A stretch of 64,000 nt of DNA from contig NZ_CP097289.1 of NCBI RefSeq assembly GCF_023498005.1, positions 682,001 to 746,000 on the forward strand, given 5' to 3'. A program made the position numbers and the translations under genes. This DNA comes from Streptomyces durmitorensis. GTDB taxonomy: Bacteria; Actinomycetota; Actinomycetes; Streptomycetales; Streptomycetaceae. Numbering within the stretch: the first letter of the stretch is position 1; each line of letters starts with the position of its first letter. Below the pieces are notes generated by a model. That model was not told the origin of the DNA and did not search any database. It saw only the letters and a list, made by a program, of their open reading frames with translations. Shown here piece by piece: positions 23,502 to 32,658 of this stretch.

Positions 23502-24911
23502 AGCGCCGCCCCCGCCACTCCAGCCACTGCCGATGACCGTTTCCTTTCGCGTGGCCACCTCATAGGCATGCCCGGCCCGCAGCACGGTCGCTTCACCGCG
23601 GGGGCGGCCCATCAGCTGCATGCCGATCGGCATGCCCGCGTGATCCTGACCGACGGGCAGGGTCAGCGCCGGTACGCCCGTGATGTTGGCCGGGGAGGAG
23701 AGGCGGACGTAGCTGTCGGCGACGGCCTCGACCGTGCCGTCCGCCCACTCCACGCTGTCCTGAACGGACTTGACCGCCGTCATCGGCACCGCGGGCGCCG
23801 CGATCACATCGACGTGGCCGAGCATCCGCGCCCAGGCCTCGCGCATCAGCGCCCTCGCGCGCTGGGCCCGGAGATAGTCGCCGGCGGTCACGAGCTCGCC
23901 CGCCTCCAGCAGGATGCGGACGTCCGGCGCGTAGAGATCGGGAGTCGAGCGGAGGGTCCGCTCGTGGTACGAGGTCGCCTCGGGGACCATCAGCCCCCAC
24001 AGGATGGCCTGGAAGTAGCGCGCCATCGGGATCTCGACCTCGACGAGTTCGGCCCCCAGTTCCTGGAGCTGCCCGATGGCCCGGCGCACGCTCTCCTCGA
24101 CCTCGGGGCTCACCCGCTCGAAGTAGTGGTTGCGCGGCACTCCCACCCGCAGCCCCGACAGGTCACCCGCCTCCGGGGAGTCCCAGCCGCCGGTCACGGC
24201 GGCGTGTCCGGCGGGGTCGTACCGGTCCCGTCCCACCAGCGCGCCGAGGACGAGCGCGGCGTCCCGCACCGTGCGGGTCATGGGGCCGACGTGGTCCAGG
24301 GACCAGGACAGGGACGTCACGCCGTCGCGGGAGATCAGACCGTACGTCGGCTTGAGACCGACCACGCCGTTGAGAGCCGCGGGGACGCGGATCGAGCCGC
24401 CGGTGTCGGTCCCCAGCGCGAAGGTGGCCTCGCCCGCCGCGACGGCGACGGCCGAGCCGCCGCTCGACCCGCCCGCGACACGGCTGTCGTCCCAGGCATT
24501 GCGCGTCTGAGGGGTGGTCAGCCCGTACGCGAACTCGTGGGTGTGGGTCTTGCCGAGGAGCACCGCTCCGGCCTCGGACAGGCGCGCCGCGACGGTGCTG
24601 TCGCCTTCGGCGACGTGGTCCGCCCTGACGCGGGAACTCGCCGTGGTGGGCATGCCCTTGACGTCGATCAGGTCCTTCAGGCCCATGGGTATTCCGTGCA
24701 GCGGGCCGCGCGAGCGGCCCCGGGCGATCTCGCGCTCGGCCTCGGCCGCCGCTCGCCGGGCGGAGTCCGCGGCGACGGTGACGTAGGCCTGGAGGCGGTC
24801 TTCCACCTCGGCGATGCGGTCCAGCACGGAATCGGTCAGCTCGACCGGGGACAGCTCCCCCGCGGCCACCGCGCGGGCGGCATCGGCGAGCGACAGCTCA
24901 AACGGCTGCAT
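23499..24911 (-). CDS. Amidase-signature family hydrolase
   Basis: This 470-residue enzyme has the complete amidase signature. The catalytic Lys is in GIPMGLKDLIDVKG, the cis-Ser loop is VAGGSSGGSAVAVAAG, and the nucleophile region is ALGTDTGGSIRVPA. FELSLADAARAVAAGELSPVELTDSVL is the usual N-terminal helix pair. It hydrolyses a carboxamide or urea-like bond in the cytosol; the substrate is unknown. The ATG at 24911 lies inside the end of a small AtzG-like gene (14-base overlap), so the two are co-translated and the small protein may be a stabilising subunit. The operon is controlled by TetR-type sites upstream and next to its stop codon. Confidence 0.92.
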   Translation of the reverse strand: MQPFELSLADAARAVAAGELSPVELTDSVLDRIAEVEDRLQAYVTVAADSARRAAAEAEREIARGRSRGPLHGIPMGLKDLIDVKGMPTTASSRVRADHVAEGDSTVAARLSEAGAVLLGKTHTHEFAYGLTTPQTRNAWDDSRVAGGSSGGSAVAVAAGEATFALGTDTGGSIRVPAALNGVVGLKPTYGLISRDGVTSLSWSLDHVGPMTRTVRDAALVLGALVGRDRYDPAGHAAVTGGWDSPEAGDLSGLRVGVPRNHYFERVSPEVEESVRRAIGQLQELGAELVEVEIPMARYFQAILWGLMVPEATSYHERTLRSTPDLYAPDVRILLEAGELVTAGDYLRAQRARALMREAWARMLGHVDVIAAPAVPMTAVKSVQDSVEWADGTVEAVADSYVRLSSPANITGVPALTLPVGQDHAGMPIGMQLMGRPRGEATVLRAGHAYEVATRKETVIGSGWSGGGGA

Positions 24912-25131
24912 CTGCGTCCTCCAGCTCTGCCGTACGTACGTCCTCCAGCTCGGGCGAGTAGGACATGGCGGGCGGCGTCTCCCCGAAGTCCAGTTCGCGC
25001 AGCGTCGCGATGACGGAATGGATGTGCTGGGCGGTCGATGCCACCACCTCGTGACGGTCGTCTGCCAGCGGCAGGCCCGCCCGGAGCGCCCCTCGGGCGG
25101 CCTCCTGCGGGGTGAGTTCGGCGGCGTCCAT
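24898..25131 (-). CDS. AtzG-like (DUF4089-type) small amidase partner
   Basis: This 77-residue acidic protein begins MDAAELTPQEAARGALRAGLP. Then LPLADDRHEVVASTAQHIHSV is followed by IATLRELDFGETPPAMSYSPEL. The helix-loop-strand pattern, the size and the 14-base overlap with an amidase gene fit the AtzG/DUF4089 group. Members of that group bind amidase-signature enzymes and stabilise them, as AtzG does for AtzE. The ATG at 25131 follows GAGAGGG; a longer version starting at 25188 would run into the operator region and is less likely. It is the first gene of the amidase operon. Confidence 0.6.
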   Translation of the reverse strand: MDAAELTPQEAARGALRAGLPLADDRHEVVASTAQHIHSVIATLRELDFGETPPAMSYSPELEDVRTAELEDADAAV

Positions 25132-25205
25132 GCGGGCCCTCTCGACTCGGTTCGGCTCGTCGCGCGATGCCGGACGGAGGCCCACCACAGCACGACGACA
25201 CTCAA

Positions 25206-25225
25206 ACGCAAATTGTTTGCTTTAA
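25206..25225. promoter_or_regulatory. TetR operator copy 2
   Basis: ACGCAAATTGTTTGCTTTAA contains the perfect palindrome GCAAA-TTG-TTTGC-like core. It lies 75 bases upstream of the AtzG-like start and 94 bases before the metallo-hydrolase ATG, in their shared promoter region. Confidence 0.78.
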
Positions 25226-25252
25226 CGCGACGATAGGCCCTACGCTGACTTA

Positions 25253-25272
25253 ACGCAAACACGTTGCTTTTA
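25253..25272. promoter_or_regulatory. TetR operator copy 3
   Basis: ACGCAAACACGTTGCTTTTA repeats copy 2 at a centre-to-centre distance of 47 bases (between four and five helical turns). It is closest to the metallo-hydrolase gene. Confidence 0.78.
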
Positions 25273-25318
25273 GCCACAGGGCCACGTCACGCTCACGCAC
25301 CGGACAGAGGAACACCGC

Positions 25319-26263
25319 ATGCCCACCACCGCGCACCACGCCACCCCCCACACCGACGCCCCGACCTGGACCGTGGGAGACATCACCGTCCACCGTGTCG
25401 ACGAGGTACCCCTGCCCCCGCAGACGGGCCCCTGGCTGCTACCCGGAGCCACCCCCGAGGTCGTGGCCCAAGCCCCTTGGCTACAGCCGGACTTCGCGGA
25501 CGAACAGCGCGTCCTGCGGCTCGCGAGCCACAGTTTCGCGGTCGACGTCGCCGGACTGCGCGTGCTCGTCGACACCGGAATCGGCAATGGCAAGCGGCGG
25601 GCCAACCCCGCGTGGTCCAACCTGAACAGCGACTACCTGAAGCGGCTGACCCAGGCGGGGTTCGCACCCGATTCGGTGGATCTCGTCGTCCTGACCCACC
25701 TGCACACCGACCACGTCGGCTGGAACACCCGGTCTGACGGGGCCAGTTGGGTGCCCACCTTCCCCAACGCCCGCTACCTCACGACCCGCACCGAATGGGA
25801 CCACTGGGCCGCCGTCGACATGGACGAGGCCCGGCGCCAGATGTTCCGGGACTCCGTGCACCCCATCAAGGACGCGGGCCTGCTCGACCTCGTCGACGTA
25901 CCGCTCGACGGATCCGCCATCGACATCGCCCCGGGTATCCGCCTGCGCCCCACCCCCGGCCACACACCGGGCCAGGTGGCGGTGGAGCTGAGCAGCAACG
26001 GCGAGCGCGCGCTCATCACCGGTGACTGCATCCACCATCCCGTCCAGCTGGTCGACCCCGGCCTGGGAAGCTGCGTGGACACAGACCCCGCGGCGGCGGC
26101 AAGGACCCGCCGGGAGCTCCTCGGCTCACTCTCCGGCACCGGCACGCTGCTGCTCGGCAGTCACTTCCCGCCGCCCACGGCGGGCCATGTGGTCCCCGAG
26201 GGAGACGCCTACCGACTCGTCCCCGCCGCCAACGCCCCTGCGAGGGAGATCTCCGCTACTTGA
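25319..26263 (+). CDS. MBL-fold metallo-hydrolase (lactonase-like)
   Basis: This 314-residue protein of the metallo-beta-lactamase fold has the zinc motif VVLTHLHTDHVGW near residue 127. Further ligands are in TPGHTPGQVAVEL and LITGDCIHHPVQL, and the late His is in LLLGSHFPPPTAGH. The layout matches the quorum-quenching lactonase/arylsulfatase-like cluster of small-molecule hydrolases. Together with the divergent amidase it forms a TetR-controlled degradation unit, perhaps for a compound containing both amide and ester or lactone bonds. The ATG follows AGAGGAAC. Its 3' end overlaps by 8 bases the end of a converging alpha-amylase pseudogene. Confidence 0.88.
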   Translation: MPTTAHHATPHTDAPTWTVGDITVHRVDEVPLPPQTGPWLLPGATPEVVAQAPWLQPDFADEQRVLRLASHSFAVDVAGLRVLVDTGIGNGKRRANPAWSNLNSDYLKRLTQAGFAPDSVDLVVLTHLHTDHVGWNTRSDGASWVPTFPNARYLTTRTEWDHWAAVDMDEARRQMFRDSVHPIKDAGLLDLVDVPLDGSAIDIAPGIRLRPTPGHTPGQVAVELSSNGERALITGDCIHHPVQLVDPGLGSCVDTDPAAAARTRRELLGSLSGTGTLLLGSHFPPPTAGHVVPEGDAYRLVPAANAPAREISAT

Positions 26264-26790
26264 GGTACGGGCCGTCCGCTCCCACCTTGCCCGGGGCCGG
26301 GTTGCCCGGCAGGTCGAGGACGTAGGCGCGCAGGTTGCCCTTGCCGGGGGACGCGACGGAGAGTCTCCGTAGAAGTCGTCGGCCTTGTCCGCGCCGTACT
26401 TCGCCACCAGCTTGTCGTGCAGCGCGGGCAGGAAGCGGCGGTTCCAGGTGGTGCGCGGGATGTGCACGGCGGTGTCGATGCGGAAGCCGTCGACGCCGAT
26501 GTCGATGTACTTGTCGTAGGCGTCGATCAGGTACTGCTGCACCTCGGAGTTCTCGGTGTTGAAGTCCGCCAGGTCGTCGTGGAGCCAGCAGCTGCGCGAG
26601 TCCTCGCGTCCCAGTTGCCGATCCAGCACTGGTGGTACTTGGACGCGGGGAACATGCCTGATGTGGGGCTCGGCCACTGGCAGTTGTAGATCTTCCTGCC
26701 GCGACGGCGGACGAATCAGGCTCGCCCTGGGCGGCGCTCCCGGACCCTGGCAACAGGGTCAGGAGCAGGCCGCCCAGGACGGCGCCATGA
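26256..26790 (-). pseudogene. Alpha-amylase (GH13) pseudogene
   Basis: Recognisable GH13 pieces lie in different frames. There is a signal-peptide remnant (GAVLGGLLLTLLPGSGSA) near 26775, then KIYNCQW and GMFPASKYHQCWIGNW. After a one-base loss comes DSRSCWLHDDLADFNTEN, then YIDIGVDGFRIDTAVHIPR with the nucleophile Asp. Soon after DDFYGD the frame breaks, and only a C-terminal scrap (GKGNLRAYVLDLPGNPAPGK) remains before the stop at 26256. At least two frameshifts and large internal deletions are present, so no enzyme can be made. The sequence type differs from the intact amylase at 29.8 kb, so it is not a copy of that gene. It lies downstream of the pullulanase gene. Confidence 0.85.
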
Positions 26791-26906
26791 GCAGGCGTGA
26801 TGTGTGGTGCGACATGCGGCTTCCTGTACGCAGTGGGGTACGTGGGAGGGCGACGCGCGCCATCAGCCCGGATCGGTTGTCTCGCGGAACCGGTCCGGCC
26901 CCTGGT

Positions 26907-29612
26907 TCAGCCTCGCTCGAAGACGGCGACGCTCCGTGCGGGGACGCTGAAGGTGCCCGAACTCCTTTCGTACGAGGCCGACTTGACCACCGGGTCGGCA
27001 CCCTTCGCCTGGACGGGGTGCAGTGCGTACGCGGTGTTCGCGAGGTCCGCGACGCGCTGCTTCTGCGCGTCCGGGGTCGCGTTGAAGACGACCACGAGGT
27101 TCCCGAGCTCCATGGTGATGACGCCGGGAGTCTCGGCGGACGTACCCGAGAGCGGGTACGAGAGCCGGGACTGGACCTGGCCGGACGTGGCCAGGGAGAA
27201 CGCGGGCTCCGTCGCGCGCAGCTTCACCAGGTCCTGGTAGGCGGCCGAGGTTCCGTCGATCTCCGCGCAGCCCGGGGTCAGGGTGGCGGACGTCAACAGG
27301 GGCTTTCCGTAGGGCCACTTGTCCTTGTTGTCGGCGGCCGGGGGCAGGCCACGCCCGAATCCGTTGCCGTCACGGCAGTCCCAGTGCAGGGCGTTGAACC
27401 AGTCGCCGCTGTCGTAGGAGTTGCGGTCCAGGGACTTGGAGCGCAGCAGGTCGCTGCCGGCCTGGGACAGGGACGGGCCCTGGGCCAGGGTGGAGGTCGC
27501 CATGGCGAGCACCTGCATGCGCGAGCGCTCGGCGGCCGTGGTGTCCGAGGGCAGCTTGAAGGCCAGGGCGTCGTACAGCGATTCGTTGTCATGGGCGTCG
27601 GAGTAGGAGAGGGCGTCGCCGGGAGCCGCCGCGTATCCGGCCGGGGCGCCGTTGTAGTCGACCTCGGATCCCTTGACCCGCTTTCCTGTGGAGTCGGTGA
27701 AGGTGTACGCGGCGAGGTTGCCGGTGAGGGCCACCTTCAGGAGGTCCTGGTAGTGCAGGAGCCGGGCCTTCTGCTCGGCCGGGGTGCCGTTCGCCTTCGA
27801 GGCGTTGGGGTCGGTGAACAGGCCGCTGGCGAAGCCCTGGACGCCGGGGTCCTCGTCGAAGGGGCCACCGCCGCGCACCGCGTCGCGACCGCGGTCGGAG
27901 AAGGTGGCGATGCCTGTGCCCGCCATGTTCTTCTGGGTGGCCTGGACGAAGCGGGCGTCGTCCGCGATCTCGCCGAAGTTCCAGCCCTCGCCGTACAGGA
28001 CGATGTTCTTCCCGTCGACGCCGTCCTTCTTGAGGGTCAGCGCGTCCAGGGCCTTGCGGACGGCCAGGATGTTGGCCTTGGGGTGGTGCCCCATCAGGTC
28101 GAAGCGGAAGCCGTCGACCTTGTACTCCTTGGCCCAGGTGACAAGGGAGTCGACCACGAGTTTGCCCATCATGGCGTTCTCGGGGGCGGTGTTGGCGCAG
28201 CAGGTGGAGGTGGCCACGGTGCCGTCGGCAAGGAGACGCTGGTAGTAGCCGGGCACGATCTTGTCCAGGACGGACTTGTCGGCCTGGCCGCTCGCGACGG
28301 TGTGGTTGTAGACGACGTCCATCACGGTGCGCAGACCGGAGTCGCCCAGGCCCTGCACCATCTGCCGGAACTCGACCGTGCGGCGGGTCCCGGAAGGGTC
28401 GCTCGCGTAGCTGCCCTCGGGCACCGTGTAGTGCAGGGGGTCGTAGCCCCAGTTGTAGGCGTCCTTGGCCGCGGTCCTGGTGACGCAGGCCTGCTGCTGG
28501 TCGGAGTCCGGGGCGGGCGCCCTCAGGTCGCAGTCGGGCGTGGCCTGGTCGGCGGCGCGCTCGGGGATGGTGCCGATGTCGAAGGCGGGCAGCAGATGGA
28601 CGTAGGAGGTGCCTGCCTTGGCCAGCTTGCTCAGGTGCTTCATGCCGTCGGACTTCGTGTCGGTGAAGGCCAGGTACTTGCCGGGGTGACGCGCCGTACT
28701 GTCCTCGACGGAGAAGTCACGGATGTGCAGTTCCTGGATCTGCGCGTCGCGCAGCGGCGTCGCCTTCGGCTTCCTCAGCTGTTCCCAGCCCTTGGGGGCC
28801 AGCTTCGGGTCGTCGAGGTCGACGGCGATGCTGCGCCGCGAGTCGGCGGTGAGCGCCGTGGAGTAGGGGTCGGTGACCTTGTTGGTGACGACCTTCTGGA
28901 CGCTGGGCGCCCACACCTTCACGACGTACCGGTACTGCTTGCCCGTCCAGCTCCTGGCTCCGGCGACGGACCATACGCCGCTGGTGTCGTCGCGCCGCAT
29001 CGCCACGCGCTTGCCGTCGAGTTCGAGGCTGACGGACTGGGCGGTGGGAGCCCACAGGGCCAGGGTGGGGCGGCCGCCCCGGAACTGCGGGCCAAGAGCG
29101 GCCTTGGTGGCGGTGGCGCTGTAGAGGTCGTCGAGGACGCCCTGCGTCTGGACTCCCGTGGCGGTGAGCAGGGTGCCGTCGGCGCTGCTGCGGGTGGCGA
29201 CGAGCTGGCCGGTGAGGGCGTGGCGGACCCGGTCCCGGTCGCGTGGGTCGACGGTGAAGGCCGCGTAGCCCTTCAGGTGCGGGTACTTCTTGCGCTGGGC
29301 GTCGGTCAGGCCGCCCTCGGCCGGGGCGAGGCGGATCCGCCGTCCCTCGCCGACGAGTGCGCCGTTCTTGACGGTCAGCTGTCCGTCGTGGGCGTACACC
29401 AGCTCCTGGGTGGCGGAGTCGCCTCGGACGTCCCAGGCGACGGTGTCGCGGTCGACCCACTGCGCCCGGGACGTGGACAGGTCCAGGTCGGCGGGCGCGT
29501 CGGCGGCGGCCGGTGCTCGGGGCGCCGCGGCGACCGAGGGTGTCATGGGCGCGACCGCGGCGAGCAGGGCGAGGGCCGTGGTCACGAGGGTGCGGCGGGG
29601 GGAGCCGGCCAA
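26907..29612 (-). CDS. pulA: Secreted type I pullulanase
   Basis: This 901-residue exported enzyme has a signal peptide [20 protein letters not shown] ending near SVAAAPRA. A pullulanase N-domain ([13 protein letters not shown]) and a CBM48-like domain ([16 protein letters not shown]) precede the GH13 barrel. The barrel has the type I pullulanase marker YNWGYDP, DVVYNHT (region I), [10 protein letters not shown] with the nucleophile Asp, [10 protein letters not shown] with the acid Glu, and SDAHDNESL (region IV). It hydrolyses alpha-1,6 branches of pullulan and starch outside the cell, feeding maltodextrins to MalEFG. TTG 29612 is chosen because AGGAG lies 9 bases upstream and a compact signal peptide follows. 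The upstream intergenic region contains a genus-typical repeat and a terminator. Confidence 0.95.
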   Translation of the reverse strand: MAGSPRRTLVTTALALLAAVAPMTPSVAAAPRAPAAADAPADLDLSTSRAQWVDRDTVAWDVRGDSATQELVYAHDGQLTVKNGALVGEGRRIRLAPAEGGLTDAQRKKYPHLKGYAAFTVDPRDRDRVRHALTGQLVATRSSADGTLLTATGVQTQGVLDDLYSATATKAALGPQFRGGRPTLALWAPTAQSVSLELDGKRVAMRRDDTSGVWSVAGARSWTGKQYRYVVKVWAPSVQKVVTNKVTDPYSTALTADSRRSIAVDLDDPKLAPKGWEQLRKPKATPLRDAQIQELHIRDFSVEDSTARHPGKYLAFTDTKSDGMKHLSKLAKAGTSYVHLLPAFDIGTIPERAADQATPDCDLRAPAPDSDQQQACVTRTAAKDAYNWGYDPLHYTVPEGSYASDPSGTRRTVEFRQMVQGLGDSGLRTVMDVVYNHTVASGQADKSVLDKIVPGYYQRLLADGTVATSTCCANTAPENAMMGKLVVDSLVTWAKEYKVDGFRFDLMGHHPKANILAVRKALDALTLKKDGVDGKNIVLYGEGWNFGEIADDARFVQATQKNMAGTGIATFSDRGRDAVRGGGPFDEDPGVQGFASGLFTDPNASKANGTPAEQKARLLHYQDLLKVALTGNLAAYTFTDSTGKRVKGSEVDYNGAPAGYAAAPGDALSYSDAHDNESLYDALAFKLPSDTTAAERSRMQVLAMATSTLAQGPSLSQAGSDLLRSKSLDRNSYDSGDWFNALHWDCRDGNGFGRGLPPAADNKDKWPYGKPLLTSATLTPGCAEIDGTSAAYQDLVKLRATEPAFSLATSGQVQSRLSYPLSGTSAETPGVITMELGNLVVVFNATPDAQKQRVADLANTAYALHPVQAKGADPVVKSASYERSSGTFSVPARSVAVFERG

Positions 29613-29676
29613 GGGGAGCTTCTCCTTGTGAAGTGCGGGGCACGGGATGCGGAAAGTGAGCGCGCCGGGGGCAAGA

Positions 29677-29723
29677 ATCAGCCCCTCCGGCGTTTGAGGA
29701 GCGGGGTCCGGGGCGGGGCCCCG
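29677..29723 (-). repeat. Streptomyces-type intergenic repeat with hairpin potential
   Basis: The stretch containing GCCCCTCCGGCGTTTGAGGA followed by GCGGGGTCCGGGG is a well-known dispersed intergenic sequence in Streptomyces genomes, usually near gene ends. Its CCCCTCC and GGAGCGGGG halves can pair. Here it lies between the amylase stop and the pullulanase start. Confidence 0.6.
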
Positions 29724-29732
29724 AGTCGGTGT

Positions 29733-29771
29733 GGGCCGCCCGGCGGCGGGGAAGCGAACGCCGGGCGGCCC
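29733..29771 (-). terminator. Hairpin terminator after the alpha-amylase gene
   Basis: Arms GGGCCGCCCGGCG (29733-29745) and its exact complement (29759-29771) enclose a 13-base loop. It lies 35 bases past the amylase stop codon on the minus strand. Confidence 0.7.
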
Positions 29772-29805
29772 GTGAAGCAGGGCGGTCAGCCGCGCCGCAT
29801 GGCAC

Positions 29806-31206
29806 TCAGCAGCTCTTGGCCCCGGTGTGCAGGGCAAGCGCGGTGTTCGGCGCCACGGTGGCCGTGAACTGGCCGGAGCCGTTGACGGTGACGCTCCTGC
29901 CGCTCTGGACGTCGCAGTAGCTGCCCGCGGCGAGGGACGTCTGGAAGGTCCGGCCGACCGAGGAGCCCTCGTGGTTGACGACCACGTACGCCTTGTCTCC
30001 GCGGCCGAACGCGATGGCGTTGTTGCCGTTGTCCCACCAGTTGGTCATGCCTGTTCCGCGTGCGGTGTTGCGGAACTTGACCATGCTCCTGATCTCGGGC
30101 CAGGCGTGCTGGCACTTCCAGCCGTCGCTGTAGCAGGCCTTCACCTGGCCGCCATGGGGCGATCCCGCGTCGTTGTTGCTGAACTCGTAGCCGGAGTGCA
30201 CGTCCGGGGAGCCGTAGGGCAGCGCCAGCATGAAGACGTGCGCGAGGGTGTAGTTCGCGCCGTCCTTGTAGCTGAGGGTCTGGCCGTGCCGCTCGGTGTC
30301 GTGGTTGGCGACGAAGACGGCGGCCGATCCGCTCGGCATGTAGCCCCAGCCCTCACCGAAGTTCTTCAGGTAGGCGAGCTTCTCGTTGTTGAACACGCGC
30401 TTGAGGTCCCAGCCGTAGCGGAACTCCTGGGCGTCACCGGTGGCGGTGTACTCGCTCGGCGAGACCGCCTCGCCCGAGCCGTAGATCGTCTCCTGCTTGA
30501 AGTAGACGCCGGGGTTGCTGAGCCGGGACTTGATGTTCTTCAGGTCGTCCACGGGGATGTGCTTGGCCGCGTCGACCCGGAAGCCGTCGACACCCAGGGA
30601 AAGGAGGTCGTTCAGGTAGGCCGCGACCCGTCCGCGGACGTACTCCTCACCGGTGTCGAGGTCGGCGAGTCCGCCCAGCTCACAGTTCTGGACGTTCCCG
30701 CGGTCCTGGTAATTGCCGATCTCCGAGCGGCAGTTGTCCATGTCGGCGCCCGAGTACGTGCCCGGGTAGTCGTACTTGGTGAACGCGGAGCCCGCCGAGC
30801 CGGTGCCGGAGGCGTTCGTCATGTGGTTGATCACCGCGTCGGCGACGACCTTCACCCCGGCCGCGTGGCAAGTGTCGACCATGTTCTTGAACGCGGCCCG
30901 GTCGCCGAGCCGGGTGCCGATCTTGTAGCTGACGGGCTGGTAGGCGGCCCACCACGCCTCACCCTGGATACGTTCCTGGGGCGGGGAGACCTGCACGTAG
31001 CCGTATCCGTCGGGGCCGAGCTGCTGTGTGCACGCCTTGGCCACCGAGTCGAATTTCCACTCGAAGAGCACGGCGGTGACGTCCTTGCCGCCGGGCGGGG
31101 CGGCCTGCGCCTGCGGGGCTCCGGCGACGATGCCGCCCGCGGCACCCGCCACCAGGGCGAGGGTCGCGGCGAGAGGTCTGCGGACTCTGGTCTTTCGGCC
31201 GGCCAT
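29806..31206 (-). CDS. Secreted alpha-amylase (GH13)
   Basis: This 466-residue exported enzyme has the signal peptide [20 protein letters not shown] with cleavage near QAQAAPPGG. The GH13 barrel shows DAVINHM (region I), [13 protein letters not shown] with the nucleophile Asp, FKQETIYG with the acid Glu, and [11 protein letters not shown] (region IV). The C-terminal beta domain ends [12 protein letters not shown]. Its size and motifs match the single-domain Streptomyces alpha-amylases; no starch-binding domain is attached. It cuts alpha-1,4 bonds of starch. AGGAGG precedes the ATG by 5 bases. The 393-base upstream region holds two LacI-type operator candidates, so it is likely induced by maltodextrins. 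Confidence 0.96.
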   Translation of the reverse strand: MAGRKTRVRRPLAATLALVAGAAGGIVAGAPQAQAAPPGGKDVTAVLFEWKFDSVAKACTQQLGPDGYGYVQVSPPQERIQGEAWWAAYQPVSYKIGTRLGDRAAFKNMVDTCHAAGVKVVADAVINHMTNASGTGSAGSAFTKYDYPGTYSGADMDNCRSEIGNYQDRGNVQNCELGGLADLDTGEEYVRGRVAAYLNDLLSLGVDGFRVDAAKHIPVDDLKNIKSRLSNPGVYFKQETIYGSGEAVSPSEYTATGDAQEFRYGWDLKRVFNNEKLAYLKNFGEGWGYMPSGSAAVFVANHDTERHGQTLSYKDGANYTLAHVFMLALPYGSPDVHSGYEFSNNDAGSPHGGQVKACYSDGWKCQHAWPEIRSMVKFRNTARGTGMTNWWDNGNNAIAFGRGDKAYVVVNHEGSSVGRTFQTSLAAGSYCDVQSGRSVTVNGSGQFTATVAPNTALALHTGAKSC

Positions 31207-31296
31207 GAGGGCCTCCTGCATGAGTGAGATGTGACTGCATGAGTGAGGTGTGACCTTGTCCGGCAACGCGCCGTGCCCGTCAGGCCGTTGAAGGAT

Positions 31297-31315
31297 GTTG
31301 CAGAAATATTTCAAC
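31297..31315. promoter_or_regulatory. MalR-type operator near the amylase promoter
   Basis: GTTGCAGAAATATTTCAAC is a nearly perfect palindrome around GAAATATTTC and resembles the site TTGCGAGAAATTTCTGCAA at the malE promoter. It lies 91 bases upstream of the amylase ATG. Confidence 0.65.
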
Positions 31316-31423
31316 GCCGTTTTCGGTCGAGACCGTACGACCCTCGGGAACCTCGGTCAACCCTCCGCGCACACTCTCGCGGCAGATGCGGAGGCCCTGG
31401 GATGCAGTGCGCCGCAAAACCTT

Positions 31424-31439
31424 CCGCAAGACCTTGCGG
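31424..31439. promoter_or_regulatory. Second LacI-type palindrome upstream of the amylase
   Basis: CCGCAAGACCTTGCGG has perfect 7-base arms around AC. Its GCAAG/CTTGC half-sites recur in the malE-malR region in either order. Confidence 0.55.
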
Positions 31440-31599
31440 CGGTGTTACGTTCAACCACGACTCCGGTCCGGACGGCCGGGGGACCCGGACAACGGGCCCC
31501 ACGCGCCCGGCCGTTCGGACCGGTCATGGAACGGGGAGGCCCCGGAGCCACCATCACGACCCCGCTGCCCCGACCGGGCAGGCACCGGGAGCCTCCCTC

Positions 31600-32658
31600 T
31601 CAGCGCCGCGGCTGCGCCGTGGAGCCGCGCACCACCAGCTCGGGCTGGAAGACGAACTCCGTGTGCTGCACCGGGTTTCCGTGCAGCTCCTCGAGCAGGG
31701 CGCCCACCGCGGCACTCGCCATCGCCTGCACCGGCTGCCGCACCGTGGTCAGCGGCGGGTCCGTGAAGGCGATCAGGGGCGAGTCGTCGAAGCCGACCAC
31801 GGAGACGTCGCCGGGCACCGAGAGGCCGCGCTCGCGCACCGCACGCACCGCGCCGAGCGCCATCATGTCGCTGCCGCAGACCATCGCCGTGCACCCCTGG
31901 TCGAGCAGGGCGCTGGCCGCCGCGTGCCCGCCCTCCACCGTGAACAGCGTGCGCTGCACGAGCTGTTCGGCCTCCCCCTGTTCCAGGCCGAGCAGCGCGT
32001 GCAGCGCCGACGTGAACCCCTCCGCCTTGCGCAGCGAGGGGACGTAGCGGGTCGGGCCGATGGCCAGACCGATCCGCTGGTGACCCAGGTCGACGAGGTG
32101 GCGCACCGCCATCCGCGCGGCCGCGCGGTCGTCGGGCGACACGAAGGACACCGGGATGTGCTCGTTGTAGCCGTTGATCAGGACGAACGGCACGCCGCGG
32201 GCGTGCAGTTCGAGATATCGGGTGGGGTCCGCCGTGGTGTCGGCGTGCAGTCCGGAGAGGAAGACGATGCCGCTGACCCGACGCTCCTCCAACTGCTCGA
32301 CCAGCTCGTCCTCGCTGGCCCCGTCCGGCATCTGGGTGCACAGCATCGGCGTGTAGCCGTGCCCGGACAGGACCTGCTCCACGACCTGCGCGAAGGCGGG
32401 GAAGATCGGGTTGCTGAGCTCGGGTATGACCAGGCCGACCAGGCCCGCGCTGTGCCGCTTGAGCCGCATCGGCCGCTCGTAGCCAAGGACGTCCAGGGCG
32501 GCGAGCACCCGGCGCCGGGTGCCGGCCGCCACCCCCGGCTTTCCGTTGAGCACCCGGCTCGCGGTGGCCTCGCTGACCCCGGACTGGGCCGCGAGGTCCG
32601 CGAGCCGCGGGGCGCCCCGGTCGGACCGGTCGGCGTCCCGCGGCGGGGAGAGGGTCAC
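31600..32658 (-). CDS. LacI-family regulator, second MalR paralogue
   Basis: This 352-residue regulator has the N-terminal LacI helix-turn-helix and hinge (RLADLAAQSGVSEATASRV, LNGKPGVAAGTRRRVLAALD). A periplasmic-binding-like core follows, with LVGLVIPELSNPIFPAFAQVV, VSFVSPDDRAAARMAV and FDDSPLIAFTDPPLTTVRQP. It is very similar along its whole length to the LacI protein divergent from malE (37856-38890), so the two are paralogues. GTG 32658 is chosen because it overlaps the stop of the upstream glucosidase gene by four bases (GTGA); it is thus the last gene of the malEFG-glucosidase operon. Likely ligand: a maltodextrin-derived sugar. Confidence 0.9.
   Translation of the reverse strand: MTLSPPRDADRSDRGAPRLADLAAQSGVSEATASRVLNGKPGVAAGTRRRVLAALDVLGYERPMRLKRHSAGLVGLVIPELSNPIFPAFAQVVEQVLSGHGYTPMLCTQMPDGASEDELVEQLEERRVSGIVFLSGLHADTTADPTRYLELHARGVPFVLINGYNEHIPVSFVSPDDRAAARMAVRHLVDLGHQRIGLAIGPTRYVPSLRKAEGFTSALHALLGLEQGEAEQLVQRTLFTVEGGHAAASALLDQGCTAMVCGSDMMALGAVRAVRERGLSVPGDVSVVGFDDSPLIAFTDPPLTTVRQPVQAMASAAVGALLEELHGNPVQHTEFVFQPELVVRGSTAQPRR

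Larger units (their letters stand above)
31207..31599. other. Amylase upstream region without genes
   Basis: These 393 bases between the alpha-amylase start and the end of the LacI gene hold no convincing coding sequence. They contain the two operator-like sites listed separately and an AT-richer patch near 31295-31325 that probably contains the amylase promoter. Confidence 0.6.

Noticed and set aside
26556..29867. A 1103-codon open frame on the plus strand antisense to the pullulanase gene
   Set aside because: It is the mirror frame of a GC-rich gene: Gly/Val/Arg-rich with no domain, and the opposite strand encodes a complete pullulanase.
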